Shown in pieces: positions 55,374-63,526 of a DNA stretch of 64,000 nt; the stretch's first letter is position 1; every line of letters begins with the position of its first letter. Under the pieces are notes generated by a model. The model did not search any database. It was not told the DNA's origin and worked only from the letters and a program-made list of their open reading frames with translations. A program made the position numbers and the translations under genes. Source of the DNA: Microcella frigidaquae (GTDB lineage: Bacteria; Actinomycetota; Actinomycetes; Actinomycetales; Microbacteriaceae); NCBI RefSeq assembly GCF_014200395.1, contig NZ_JACHBS010000001.1, positions 1-64,000 of the forward strand, read 5' to 3'.

Positions 55374-57335
55374 GTGGCAGGCCTCATTCGACGAAGCGAC
55401 ATCGATGAGGTCCGGTCGCGCACGAATCTGGCCGACATCGTCGGCGACTACGTCGCCCTGAAGAGCGCCGGCGTCGGGTCGATGAAGGGGCTGTGCCCTT
55501 TCCACGACGAGCGCAGCCCGAGCTTCCACGTGCGTCCGCAGGTCGGCTTCTACCACTGCTTCGGCTGCGGCGAGGGCGGCGACGTCTACTCCTTCCTGCA
55601 GAAGATGGACCACATCACCTTCCAGGAGGCGGTCGAGCGGCTCGCCGCCCGCATCGGCTACACCCTGCACTACGAGGACGGCGGGCAGGCAGCCGATCAG
55701 GGCAACCGCAGCCGGCTGCTCGCCGCCAACGCTGCTGCCGAGCAGTTCTTCCGCGCCCAGCTCTCGAGCCCCGAGGCGGAGCCGGCCCGCCGGTTCCTCG
55801 GCGAGCGCGGCTTCGATGCCGCGGCCGCCGAGCGCTTCTCGATCGGCTACGCGCCCAACGCCTACGACGTGCTCGGTGCGCACCTGCGGGGGCTCGGCTT
55901 CACGGCGGAGGAGATCCTCGCCGCCGGGCTGCAGGGGCAGGGCGATCGCTCGCCCTACGACCGGTTCCGCGGGCGGCTGATCTGGCCGATCAAGGACGTC
56001 ACCGGGCAGACCCTCGGCTTCGGCGCGCGCAAGCTGCTCGAGACCGACCAGGGGCCGAAGTACCTCAACACCCCCGAGACCCCAGTCTACTCGAAGTCGA
56101 AGGTGCTCTACGGACTCGACCTGGCGAAGCGCGACATCGCGAAGGGCAAGCAGGTCGTCGTGGTGGAGGGCTACACCGACGTGATGGCCTGCCACCTCGC
56201 GGGCGTCACGACCGCGGTGGCCACCTGCGGCACGGCCTTCGGCAGCGACCACATCACGATCATCCGCCGCGTCATGGGCGACATCGACAACCGCGACTCC
56301 CACGGCCTGGGCGAGGTGGTCTTCACCTTCGACCCCGACGAGGCCGGTCAGAAGGCGGCGAGCCGGGCCTTCGCCGATGAGCACCGGTTCGCCGCGCAGA
56401 CCTTCGTCGCCGTCGCTCCCGACGGCCTCGACCCCTGCGACCTGCGCCTCCAGCGCGGGGATGACGCCGTGCGGCTGCTGATCCAGGGCAAGAAGCCGAT
56501 GTACGAGTTCATGGTCCGTCGGCAGCTCGAGCTGTACGACCTCGAGACCGTCGAGGGCCGGGTCGCCGCCCTGCGGGCCACCGCTCCGGTCGTCGCGGGT
56601 ATTCGCGACGAGGCGCTCTCGATCGGCTACGCCCGCACGCTCGCCGGCTGGATCGGCACCGACCCCGCCGAGGTCACGGCCGCCGTGCGGGCCGCGCGAC
56701 GCGCGGCTCCGACGAGTCGGCGGGGGGCGGCCTCCGCACCGGGCGCGGCTCCGGCGGGCGGCGTCGCCGGCCCTGGGGGGATGACGGGGGCCGCGGCCGC
56801 GGGTGCCTCGAGCATCCCGCCCGGGGACGCCACGGCGGCGATGGCCGACGCGACCGTGCCGACCATCGGGATCGCCCAGCTGCCCAACGACCCGGTCACG
56901 CGGCTCGAGCGCGAGCTGCTCATGGCCCTGCTGCAGCATCCCGATCACATCGACCGCACGGTCGCGGAGCGCTCGCTGCACACCGCCTTCGGGCAGCCAG
57001 CCCTGGCGACCGTTCGCGACGCCATGCTCGCCGCCTTCGAGGCCTACGGTGCCGCCGACTGGCCCCGTCGGGTCACGGAGGAGGCGCCAAGCGCCTTCGA
57101 GCCGCTCGTCACGCAGCTCGCGATCGCGCCCCTGCCGCTGCGCGAGGGTTTCGAGGCCGAGTATTGCCGCGGCGTCACCACCTCGCTCATCGAGCGCGAC
57201 CTGCTGCGCCGCAAGACCGAGCTGCTCGGCGCGCTGCAGCGCACCGATGCCGAGGCGGAGCCCGAGCGCCACCGCACTTTGCAGCGCGAGCTCGTCGAGC
57301 TGGAGGCCGAGCGCCGCCGCGTGCGCGGCGACTGA
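55374..57335 (+). CDS. dnaG: DNA primase
   Basis: Synthesises RNA primers for replication. The 653-residue product has the CHC2 zinc finger (CPFHDERSPSFHV then HCFGCGEGGD) at about residues 40-65, and the RNA polymerase core with KSKVLYGLDLAKRDI. The TOPRIM motifs VVVEGYTDVMACHLAG and FTFDPDEAG follow near 265-325. A low-complexity Ala/Gly/Pro linker at about 445-490 separates the core from the C-terminal helicase-binding domain. Leaderless GTG start. Confidence 0.97.
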   Translation: MAGLIRRSDIDEVRSRTNLADIVGDYVALKSAGVGSMKGLCPFHDERSPSFHVRPQVGFYHCFGCGEGGDVYSFLQKMDHITFQEAVERLAARIGYTLHYEDGGQAADQGNRSRLLAANAAAEQFFRAQLSSPEAEPARRFLGERGFDAAAAERFSIGYAPNAYDVLGAHLRGLGFTAEEILAAGLQGQGDRSPYDRFRGRLIWPIKDVTGQTLGFGARKLLETDQGPKYLNTPETPVYSKSKVLYGLDLAKRDIAKGKQVVVVEGYTDVMACHLAGVTTAVATCGTAFGSDHITIIRRVMGDIDNRDSHGLGEVVFTFDPDEAGQKAASRAFADEHRFAAQTFVAVAPDGLDPCDLRLQRGDDAVRLLIQGKKPMYEFMVRRQLELYDLETVEGRVAALRATAPVVAGIRDEALSIGYARTLAGWIGTDPAEVTAAVRAARRAAPTSRRGAASAPGAAPAGGVAGPGGMTGAAAAGASSIPPGDATAAMADATVPTIGIAQLPNDPVTRLERELLMALLQHPDHIDRTVAERSLHTAFGQPALATVRDAMLAAFEAYGAADWPRRVTEEAPSAFEPLVTQLAIAPLPLREGFEAEYCRGVTTSLIERDLLRRKTELLGALQRTDAEAEPERHRTLQRELVELEAERRRVRGD

Positions 57336-57356
57336 CCGCCCTCCGCGCGCTCCGGC

Positions 57357-57362
57357 TAGGCT
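57357..57362 (+). promoter_or_regulatory. -10 element, leaderless ABC ATPase promoter
   Basis: TAGGCT ends 7 nt before the GTG. Confidence 0.5.
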
Positions 57363-57369
57363 CGGGAGC

Positions 57370-58173
57370 GTGACCGAATCGGCAGTGTGCGCGCGCGATC
57401 TGACGCTGCGGTATCGCTCCGGTCTCGGCCGCGCGCCCGTCACGGCCATCGCCGGGCTGAGCCTCGATATCGCCCCGGGCGAGACGCTCGCGGTGATCGG
57501 CGACGCCGGCAGCGGCAAGAGCACGCTCGCCCGCGCGATCGCGGGCTACACCTCCCGCAGCGTCGACCGCGGGGTCGAGATCGTCGGCGGTGCGCTCGCG
57601 GTGCTCGGCGTTGACGTGCGTCACCTCGGCCGGCGGGGCGACAACGCGCTCGCCCTCCGCGTCGGCTACGTTCCGCAGGACGCCGGCCTCGTGCTCGACC
57701 CGCACCTCACGGTCGCCGAGAACGTCGCCCTCCCGCTCTTCCTCCGCGACCCGAAGTTCTCGCGCAAGGCCGCCGGCGGCATCGCCGCGGAGGCGATCGA
57801 TGCCATGCACCTGACCCTCGCGACGATGCCGAAGTTCCCGCACGAGCTCAGCCGCGGGCAGCGGCAGCGGGTCGCCATCGCGCGCGCCCTCGTGCTCGAG
57901 CCTGAGCTGCTCGTCGCCGACGAGGCGACCGCCGGCATCGACGCGACCGTCCGCGGGATGATCCTCGACCACCTCGCCGAGGTGCAGCGGCAGCGCGGCT
58001 TCACCGCGTTCGTCGTCAGCAGCGAGATCGGCGAGGTGCGCCGGCTCGCGCAACGGCTCGCCGTGCTGCACCGCGGCGGCATCGTCGGGCTCGGCGCCGT
58101 CGACGCGGTGCTCGACGACCCGCAGCACCCGTACGTCCACCGCCTCGCCGAGCTCGCGCGCACGCGCGCGTGA
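57370..58173 (+). CDS. Orphan ABC transporter ATP-binding protein
   Basis: A 267-residue ABC ATPase resembling the Dpp/Opp peptide group. Walker A is GDAGSGKSTLARAIAG near residue 44, the Q-loop is VGYVPQDAG, the signature is LSRGQRQRVAIARAL near 165, Walker B is LLVADEATAGID, and the H-loop position is occupied by serine (VVSSE) where histidine is usual. No permease or binding protein gene lies nearby, so its membrane partner is elsewhere or absent. GTG start. Confidence 0.85.
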   Translation: MTESAVCARDLTLRYRSGLGRAPVTAIAGLSLDIAPGETLAVIGDAGSGKSTLARAIAGYTSRSVDRGVEIVGGALAVLGVDVRHLGRRGDNALALRVGYVPQDAGLVLDPHLTVAENVALPLFLRDPKFSRKAAGGIAAEAIDAMHLTLATMPKFPHELSRGQRQRVAIARALVLEPELLVADEATAGIDATVRGMILDHLAEVQRQRGFTAFVVSSEIGEVRRLAQRLAVLHRGGIVGLGAVDAVLDDPQHPYVHRLAELARTRA

Positions 58174-58208
58174 AAACCGGGAGCGGGCCGCGCCCGGAAG
58201 GAGCATCC

Positions 58209-59258
58209 GTGACCGACCCCGACCGCATGACCGCCTCGGCGACGTTCGCCGCCGATGCCGTGTTCGCGCTGACCGATCAGCACCGCGACCCCGTCGCGGG
58301 GCAGGGTCGCCAGCCCGCGCGCGCGGTCGAGCCCGGCCGCATCGCCGTGCTGCCGACCGCTTCTGAGTTCTTCACCGCCGCGGTGGTGGCCGGTGGGGGA
58401 GAGGTGGCCCCGCTCGACGCGGACACGCGCGGCCTCGTCTGGCTGAGCGAGAAGCGCGCCGACGAGCTCTTGGAGATCCTCGACGCGCACCCGGCGATCG
58501 GCTGGGTGCAGCTGCCCTGGGCCGGGGTCGACGGCTTCGCGAGCGTGCTTGAGCGCTACGCCGACGGCTCGGGGCCCGTGTTCACGAGCGCCAAGGGCGC
58601 CTACTCCGAGCCCGTGGCCGAGCACGCCGTCACGCTCGCCCAGGCGGTGCTGCGCGAGCTCGGCCCGAAGGCCCGCGCCGCCGGATGGGCGCCGGTGCGC
58701 ACCGGTCTGTCGCTCTACGGGCGGCACGTCACCATCGTCGGCGCGGGCGGCATCGCGGCCGAGATCCTGCGCCTGCTGCAGCCGTACCGGGTGCGGACGA
58801 CCGTCGTGCGCCGCAGCGCCGAGCCGATGCCCGGTGCCGATCGCACGGTGACGACGGATGCCCTCCCGAACGCCCTCCCCACCACCGACGTGCTCATCCT
58901 CGCGGCGGCCGCGACCTCCGAGACGCGCCAACTGATCGGCTCCGAGGAGCTGGCGCTGCTGCCGCCGACGGCCGCGCTCGTCAACATCGCCCGCGGTGCT
59001 CTCGTCGACCAGCTGGCGCTGGCCGCGGCGCTGCGCGAGGGGCGGCTGCTCGGCGCAGGCCTCGATGTCACGACCCCGGAGCCGCTCGAGGCCGACCACC
59101 CGCTGTGGGCAGAACCGCGCTGCATCATCACCTCGCACTCGGCCGACACGCCCGAGATGACCGCGCCGCTCCTGGCGGGCCGCATCACCGAGAACGTGCG
59201 CGGGTTCCTCGCCGGAGGGCCGCTGGTCGGCATCGTCGACGCCGCTCTGGGGTACTGA
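58209..59258 (+). CDS. D-isomer-specific 2-hydroxyacid dehydrogenase family protein
   Basis: A 349-residue NAD-dependent dehydrogenase. The cofactor loop is VGAGGIAAEILRLL near residue 180, and the catalytic triad candidates are Arg in NIARGALVDQ, Glu in TTPEPLEADHPLW and His in ITSHSADTP. AAGG-AG (GGAAGGAG) sits 5 nt before this GTG; an earlier GTG overlapping the ATPase stop is less likely. The substrate is unknown (phosphoglycerate, glyoxylate or other 2-keto acid). Confidence 0.87.
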   Translation: MTDPDRMTASATFAADAVFALTDQHRDPVAGQGRQPARAVEPGRIAVLPTASEFFTAAVVAGGGEVAPLDADTRGLVWLSEKRADELLEILDAHPAIGWVQLPWAGVDGFASVLERYADGSGPVFTSAKGAYSEPVAEHAVTLAQAVLRELGPKARAAGWAPVRTGLSLYGRHVTIVGAGGIAAEILRLLQPYRVRTTVVRRSAEPMPGADRTVTTDALPNALPTTDVLILAAAATSETRQLIGSEELALLPPTAALVNIARGALVDQLALAAALREGRLLGAGLDVTTPEPLEADHPLWAEPRCIITSHSADTPEMTAPLLAGRITENVRGFLAGGPLVGIVDAALGY

Positions 59259-59357
59259 GCCCGACCGCGCCGGGAGCTCGCGACCTCGGCGCGAGGGTCG
59301 TGCAGCGGTGCATCGAGCCCCTCCAGTTCTGCTACCGTAGAGGTGCTGTTTCAGCGA

Positions 59358-59433
59358 TCCTCGATAGCTCAATTGGCAGAGCAGCCGGCTGTTAACCGGC
59401 AGGTTCTTGGTTCGAGTCCAAGTCGGGGAGCCA
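59358..59433 (+). tRNA. tRNA-Asn (GTT)
   Basis: A full cloverleaf: acceptor stem TCCTCGA with TCGGGGA, D arm ATAGCTCAATTGGCAGAGC, anticodon stem GCCGG/CCGGC with anticodon GTT at 59391-59393, T arm with GGTTCGAGTCC, discriminator G, and an encoded CCA (59431-59433). Isolated, not in a cluster. No integrase or att duplication is seen beside it. Confidence 0.97.
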
Positions 59434-59470
59434 CACCTCCCGCCGCACGCGCCCTTGTCGCCCGGGTGCG

Positions 59471-60430
59471 ATGAACGGCCACCCCGAGAGGAGCCCCGTG
59501 CAGGTCGAGGCCCGCAATGCTGTGCAGACCGACCCGCTCGGGGCCGTGCTCCTGCAGCCGCTCGGCATCGGCCTGATCGTCGCCGCCGGCGTGCTGCTGG
59601 TGCTGGTCGTCGTGCTACTCGTGGCGTGGCTGCGGGCCCGCGGCCGGGCGCGGGGCACCGCCTTCGACCGCACCGCGGCCGAGCGTCAGCGCATCGAGCT
59701 CGAGCTCGCCCTCGCTGAGCAGACCGGTCGGCTGCGCGTCATCCGCGAGCTCCACGAGGTCTCGGTGCATGCTCTCTCCGTGATCATCAGCCAGGCCGAC
59801 GGCGCCCGCTACGCGGCGACCGCCGACCCCTCGGCGGCCGGTCGTGCCGCCGCGGTCATCGCCGAGTCGGCCCGCGCGACGCTCGCCGACCTCCGCCGCG
59901 TCATGGGGCTCGTGCGCGAGGGCGAGGCGAGCGTGGCCCCGCACCCGCGCCTGAAGTCGACGCGTGACCTGTTCGCGGTCATGCGCGACAGCGGCCTCGA
60001 GGTCGAGTTCGAGGAGCTCGGCGACTCGTTCGACCTCAAGCAGGGGGCCGAGCTCGCCATCTACCGCATCCTGCAGGAGGCCCTGGCCAACGCGCTGAGC
60101 TACGGCGGCCCCGGCACCACCGCGCGCGTCACCTTCACCTGGGGTTCCGACGGCCTCCACGTGAAGGTCGACGACGACGGCATCCGCGCCACCGCGCGGC
60201 GCGAGGGCCTCGACCCGAACGACCCCGCCGCAGTCGGCTACACGATCGACGACGACCTGAAGGCGCTGACCGCCGAGCCCACCGGTCGCGGCATCACCGA
60301 GATGCGATCGCGTGCCGAGCTCTACGGCGGCATCCTCACGGCCACGACCGTCCCCGGTGTCGGCTTCTCGCTCTCCGTCGTCTTCCCGGCCCTTCGCAGC
60401 CAGACCGGAGCCCCGCGGGAGCGCTCGTGA
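59471..60430 (+). CDS. Sensor histidine kinase without sensory domain
   Basis: A 319-residue kinase with a single membrane helix (IGLIVAAGVLLVLVVVLLVAWL, about residues 32-53, split IGLIVAAGVLLV and LVVVLLVAWL), a short coil, the HisKA_3 site RELHEVSVHALSVIISQADG, and a HATPase domain with GLHVKVDDDG and GRGITEMRSRAELYGG. It lacks a loop or cytosolic sensor domain, so it may read membrane state or a partner. Paralogous to the kinase at 34461. Overlaps the receiver gene by 4 bp. Confidence 0.88.
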   Translation: MNGHPERSPVQVEARNAVQTDPLGAVLLQPLGIGLIVAAGVLLVLVVVLLVAWLRARGRARGTAFDRTAAERQRIELELALAEQTGRLRVIRELHEVSVHALSVIISQADGARYAATADPSAAGRAAAVIAESARATLADLRRVMGLVREGEASVAPHPRLKSTRDLFAVMRDSGLEVEFEELGDSFDLKQGAELAIYRILQEALANALSYGGPGTTARVTFTWGSDGLHVKVDDDGIRATARREGLDPNDPAAVGYTIDDDLKALTAEPTGRGITEMRSRAELYGGILTATTVPGVGFSLSVVFPALRSQTGAPRERS

Positions 60431-60852
60431 CCGCGGCCGCGGCCGTGCGGGTGCTGATCGCGGATGACGCGCCCGCCCAACGGGAGGGCTGGCGGATGCT
60501 CCTCGACTCGCAGCCCGGCATCACCGTCGTCGGGGAGGTCGGTGACGGAGCCCGCGCGCTCGCGGTCGTGCGCCGCGAGCCCGTCGACGTCGTCCTGATG
60601 GACCTCCACATGCCGCGCGTGAACGGCCTCGCCGCCAGCGCGCGCATCACCAGCGACGCCGAGGTCCGGCAGCAGGGTCCCGCCCCGCGCATCGTGCTCG
60701 CCACGGCGCTCGACCTCGACGACCACGTCGCCGAGGCGGCTCGCGCCGGTGTCTTCGCGGTCGTCTACAAGGACATCGAGCCGGATGCCCTCCTCGAGAT
60801 CGTCCGCGCGGCGGCCGCCTCCGGCGATGGCCTCGGTGAGCGCCGAGACTGA
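60427..60852 (+). CDS. Receiver-only response regulator
   Basis: A 141-residue NarL-type receiver with ADDAPAQREG acidic residues, phospho-aspartate in VVLMDLHMPRVNG near residue 57, ATALDLDDH and lysine in VVYKDIEPD. The protein stops right after the receiver; the LuxR helix-turn-helix expected of its subfamily is missing, and azlC begins inside its last codons. It may act by protein contact, or be a truncated regulator. The GTG overlaps the kinase stop. Confidence 0.85.
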   Translation: MTAAAAVRVLIADDAPAQREGWRMLLDSQPGITVVGEVGDGARALAVVRREPVDVVLMDLHMPRVNGLAASARITSDAEVRQQGPAPRIVLATALDLDDHVAEAARAGVFAVVYKDIEPDALLEIVRAAAASGDGLGERRD

Positions 60853-61543
60853 ACGCCGGGCCGCCTGGCGAGCCTCTCTCGCTGTCGGTCTGGCGGTCTC
60901 GGCGTACGGCGTGTCGTTCGGCGCGCTCGCGGTGGCCTCCGGTCTCGACATCGGGCAGGCCTGCGTGCTGAGCCTCGTGATGTTCTCCGGCGGCTCGCAG
61001 TTCGCGCTCATCGGCGTGCTGGCCACCGGCGGCACCGCGGCCGGTCCGGCGGCCATCGCGGGTGCCACGCTGCTGGGCCTGCGCAACGGCCTGTACGCGA
61101 TCCGGGTCTCGCCGATCATCGGCCCCGGATTCGCCAAGCGTCTGGTTGCTGGCCATCTCACCATCGACGAGTCGACGGCGGTGGCCACGGCCCAGCCCAC
61201 GCTCGCCGCGCAACGCGTCGGCTTCTGGGCGACCGGGGCGATCATCTACCTCGGCTGGAACCTCATGACGCTCCTGGGCGCCATTCTCGGCGACCTGCTC
61301 GGCGACGTCCGGCAGTTCGGGCTGGATGCGGCCGCTGGCGCGGCCTTCCTCGGCCTCATCTGGCCCCGTCTGCGGGCTCTGCAGCCCATCGCCGTCGCGG
61401 TCGGAGCGGCGGTGGTCGCGGCCGTGCTCCTGCCCGTGCTGCCGCAGGGCGTGCCGGTGCTGGCCGCGGCCCTCGTGTCGCTCGCGGTGGGCATCCCGAA
61501 CCTGTTCGCCGACCGCCGCCGCGACGCGGGGGAGGCGTCGTGA
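60827..61543 (+). CDS. azlC: AzlC family branched-chain amino acid exporter subunit
   Basis: Large membrane subunit of the AzlCD exporter (branched-chain or other amino acids). The 238-residue product has VGLAVSAYGVSFGALAVASG, the signature QACVLSLVMFSGGSQFALIG near residue 55, and LGLRNGLYAIRVSPII. ATG is used; a GTG 9 bp later is an equal alternative. Either way the gene overlaps the response regulator in a different frame by 17-26 bp. Its stop overlaps azlD by 4 bp. Confidence 0.9.
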   Translation: MASVSAETERRAAWRASLAVGLAVSAYGVSFGALAVASGLDIGQACVLSLVMFSGGSQFALIGVLATGGTAAGPAAIAGATLLGLRNGLYAIRVSPIIGPGFAKRLVAGHLTIDESTAVATAQPTLAAQRVGFWATGAIIYLGWNLMTLLGAILGDLLGDVRQFGLDAAAGAAFLGLIWPRLRALQPIAVAVGAAVVAAVLLPVLPQGVPVLAAALVSLAVGIPNLFADRRRDAGEAS

Positions 61544-61851
61544 CCGTCTGGCAGATCATCCTGCTCGCGTCGATCCTCGTGCTGGCGACGAAGCTCCTCG
61601 GCTACTTGGTGCCGCCCCGCGTGCTCGAGACGCCGACGGCGAGCCGCACGGCCGAGCTCATGACGGTCGCCCTGCTGTCGGCGCTCATCGTCGTCCAGAC
61701 GGTCGGTGCGGGCCAGGGCATCGTCATCGACGCGCGGCTGCCGGCCCTGGCGGTCGCGGCCGGGTTGTTCGCCCTGCGCGTGCCGTTCATCCTCGTGATC
61801 ATCGCGGCCGCGGCGACGGCGGCGGGCCTGCGCGCGCTCGGCTGGGCCTGA
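61540..61851 (+). CDS. azlD: AzlD family exporter small subunit
   Basis: Small partner of AzlC, 103 residues with four hydrophobic segments, beginning VWQIILLASILVLATKLLGYLVP. ARLPALAVAAGLFALRVPFILVII near the C terminus (split ARLPALAVAAGL, FALRVPFILVII) is typical. GTG overlaps azlC. Convergent with def. Confidence 0.9.
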   Translation: MTVWQIILLASILVLATKLLGYLVPPRVLETPTASRTAELMTVALLSALIVVQTVGAGQGIVIDARLPALAVAAGLFALRVPFILVIIAAAATAAGLRALGWA

Positions 61852-61880
61852 GAACACCCCGCTGGGGCGGAGGGCGCGCC

Positions 61881-62447
61881 TCAGCCCTCGAGGTCGTCCA
61901 CGCCGGGCATCCAGCTCTGACCGGGTGAGCCCCACGAGCGCTTGCGCACGGCCTTCTGGGCCGCCTTCGCGTGCGGGTGTGCGAGCCGGTCGACGTAGAG
62001 CACTCCGTCGAGGTGGTCGTTCTCGTGCTGGAAGATGCGGGCCAGCCAGCCGACCGCGTCGATCTCGTACGGCTCGCCATCGAGGTCGACCGCCCGCAGC
62101 AGGGCGCGGTCGCTGCGCAGCAGCGGAAAGCGCTCGCCCGGCACCGAGAGGCAGCCCTCGCTGTCGTATTCCTCGTCGGCCTCGCCGACCGGGGGAGGAC
62201 TGACCAGCAGTTCGGGGTTGATCGCCACGCCCCGCCAGCGCACGGCGTCGTCGTCGGTCCAGTCGTAGACGAAGATGCGGGCGTCGACACCGATCTGCGG
62301 GGCCGCGAGGCCGACCCCGGGCGCCGCCTCCATGGTCTCGAACATGTCGGCGACGAGCGCGCGCACGGCGTCGTCGATGACCGCCACCTCTGCGGCGCTG
62401 CGGTGCAGAACGGACTCGCCGGTGATGCAGATCGGACGCACGGCCAT
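61881..62447 (-). CDS. def: Peptide deformylase
   Basis: Removes the N-formyl group from new proteins. The 188-residue product has all three motifs: GVGLAAPQIG near residue 44, EGCLSVPG near 96 and QHENDHLDGVLY near 137, giving the Cys/His/His metal ligands and catalytic Glu. TATCCT lies 6 nt before the ATG. Confidence 0.96.
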   Translation of the reverse strand: MAVRPICITGESVLHRSAAEVAVIDDAVRALVADMFETMEAAPGVGLAAPQIGVDARIFVYDWTDDDAVRWRGVAINPELLVSPPPVGEADEEYDSEGCLSVPGERFPLLRSDRALLRAVDLDGEPYEIDAVGWLARIFQHENDHLDGVLYVDRLAHPHAKAAQKAVRKRSWGSPGQSWMPGVDDLEG

Positions 62448-62453
62448 TCAGCC

Positions 62454-62459
62454 AGGATA
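62454..62459 (-). promoter_or_regulatory. -10 element, leaderless def promoter
   Basis: TATCCT on the minus strand ends 6 nt before the def ATG. Confidence 0.5.
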
Positions 62460-62475
62460 TCGACGCCCCGCGGGG

Positions 62476-62481
62476 TAGATT
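62476..62481 (+). promoter_or_regulatory. -10 element, leaderless DMT permease promoter
   Basis: TAGATT ends 6 nt before the GTG; it and the def -10 lie 16 bp apart in a 40-bp divergent gap. Confidence 0.5.
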
Positions 62482-62487
62482 GACCGC

Positions 62488-63405
62488 GTGCCGCCCGAGC
62501 TGACTGACCTGACCGAGCAGATCACGCTCACCCCCTACCAGGCGATCGGCATCCCCATCGCCCTGATCGGAGCGGTGTTCCTCTCGCTCGGCGCCCAGCT
62601 GCAGCACCGCGGTGTCGCGCGGGTCGAGCTGTCGCACGGCGACGGCACCAAGGCGGGGCTCAGCATGCGCCAGCTGCTCCACCTGGCGGCCCGTCCGTCG
62701 TGGCTGTTCGGCACGGTTCTGCTCGGGCTCGCGATCCTCTTCCAGCTCACCAGCCTCGGCTTCGCGCCGCTGATCGTCGTGCAGCCGCTCGGCGTTGTCG
62801 CCCTCGTCATCACGGCGATCGTCAACGCACGGGTGTCCCGCATCCGTCTGGAGCGTCCCGCGATCCGTGCCATCGTGATGTGCGTCGGCGGCGTCGGCGT
62901 CTTCGTCGCCATCGCCGCCGTGTACGCGATCGAGCAGGAGATCTCCGAGCGACAGCTCCTGATCGTCCTCGGCATCCTCGGGGTCACGCTCGCCGCGTTC
63001 GGCGTCGCCTTCGCGCTCGCCCGTCGGAGCGTCGGCGCGATGTTCTACATCCTGGGCGCCGGCGTGCTGTTCGGGTTCGTCGCCACCCTCGCCAAGGTCG
63101 TCATCAACCGCATCCTGAACGGCAACTTCGAATGGCTGACGGTGCTTGCCATCGTCGCTCTGCTCGCCTCCGCCGCGCTCGGCAGCTACTTCGTCCAGAC
63201 CGCCTACTCGGTGGGCTCGCCCGATCTGGTCATCGCGGGCCTCACGGTCGTCGACCCGCTCGTCGCGGTGCTCATCGGCGTGATCGTGCTCGGCGAGGCG
63301 GCTCTCATCCCGCCGCTGTTCGCGGTCGTCGCGGTCGCCGCGGGAGCCCTCGCCGTCTTCGGGGTGATCCAGCTGGCGAAGCACCATCCGCAGACCCACC
63401 GCTGA
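62488..63405 (+). CDS. DMT family (NIPA/EamA-like) permease
   Basis: A 305-residue membrane protein with nine to ten helices, e.g. AIGIPIALIGAVFLSLGAQLQH and APLIVVQPLGVVALVITAIV. The internal duplication and PLGVVALV/VVDPLVAVLIG motifs fit drug/metabolite-type or NIPA magnesium transporters. The substrate is undetermined. Leaderless GTG start. A 121-bp gap follows before the glycosyltransferase. Confidence 0.82.
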   Translation: MPPELTDLTEQITLTPYQAIGIPIALIGAVFLSLGAQLQHRGVARVELSHGDGTKAGLSMRQLLHLAARPSWLFGTVLLGLAILFQLTSLGFAPLIVVQPLGVVALVITAIVNARVSRIRLERPAIRAIVMCVGGVGVFVAIAAVYAIEQEISERQLLIVLGILGVTLAAFGVAFALARRSVGAMFYILGAGVLFGFVATLAKVVINRILNGNFEWLTVLAIVALLASAALGSYFVQTAYSVGSPDLVIAGLTVVDPLVAVLIGVIVLGEAALIPPLFAVVAVAAGALAVFGVIQLAKHHPQTHR

Positions 63406-63526
63406 GCCCCGGGCGGCGGATGCCCGCTCTGCGGTAGCGTAGAGCCCGGTATTCCTCGTGTCCCCGTCGCGCTCGCGCCCGATTGTCGAGCAGCGCCCAC
63501 CATCGAGAAGCAAGGATCACCCCACT

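Noticed and set aside
52887..57524. A 1545-codon open frame on the minus strand across dusB-dgt-dnaG
   Set aside because: It is antisense to three clear genes; the composition is the Arg/Glu/Gly-rich type produced by high-GC shadow frames, with no domain.
59358..59433. tRNA-Asn as an integration site for a mobile island
   Set aside because: No integrase, no duplicated 3' tRNA end and no composition shift follow it in the window.
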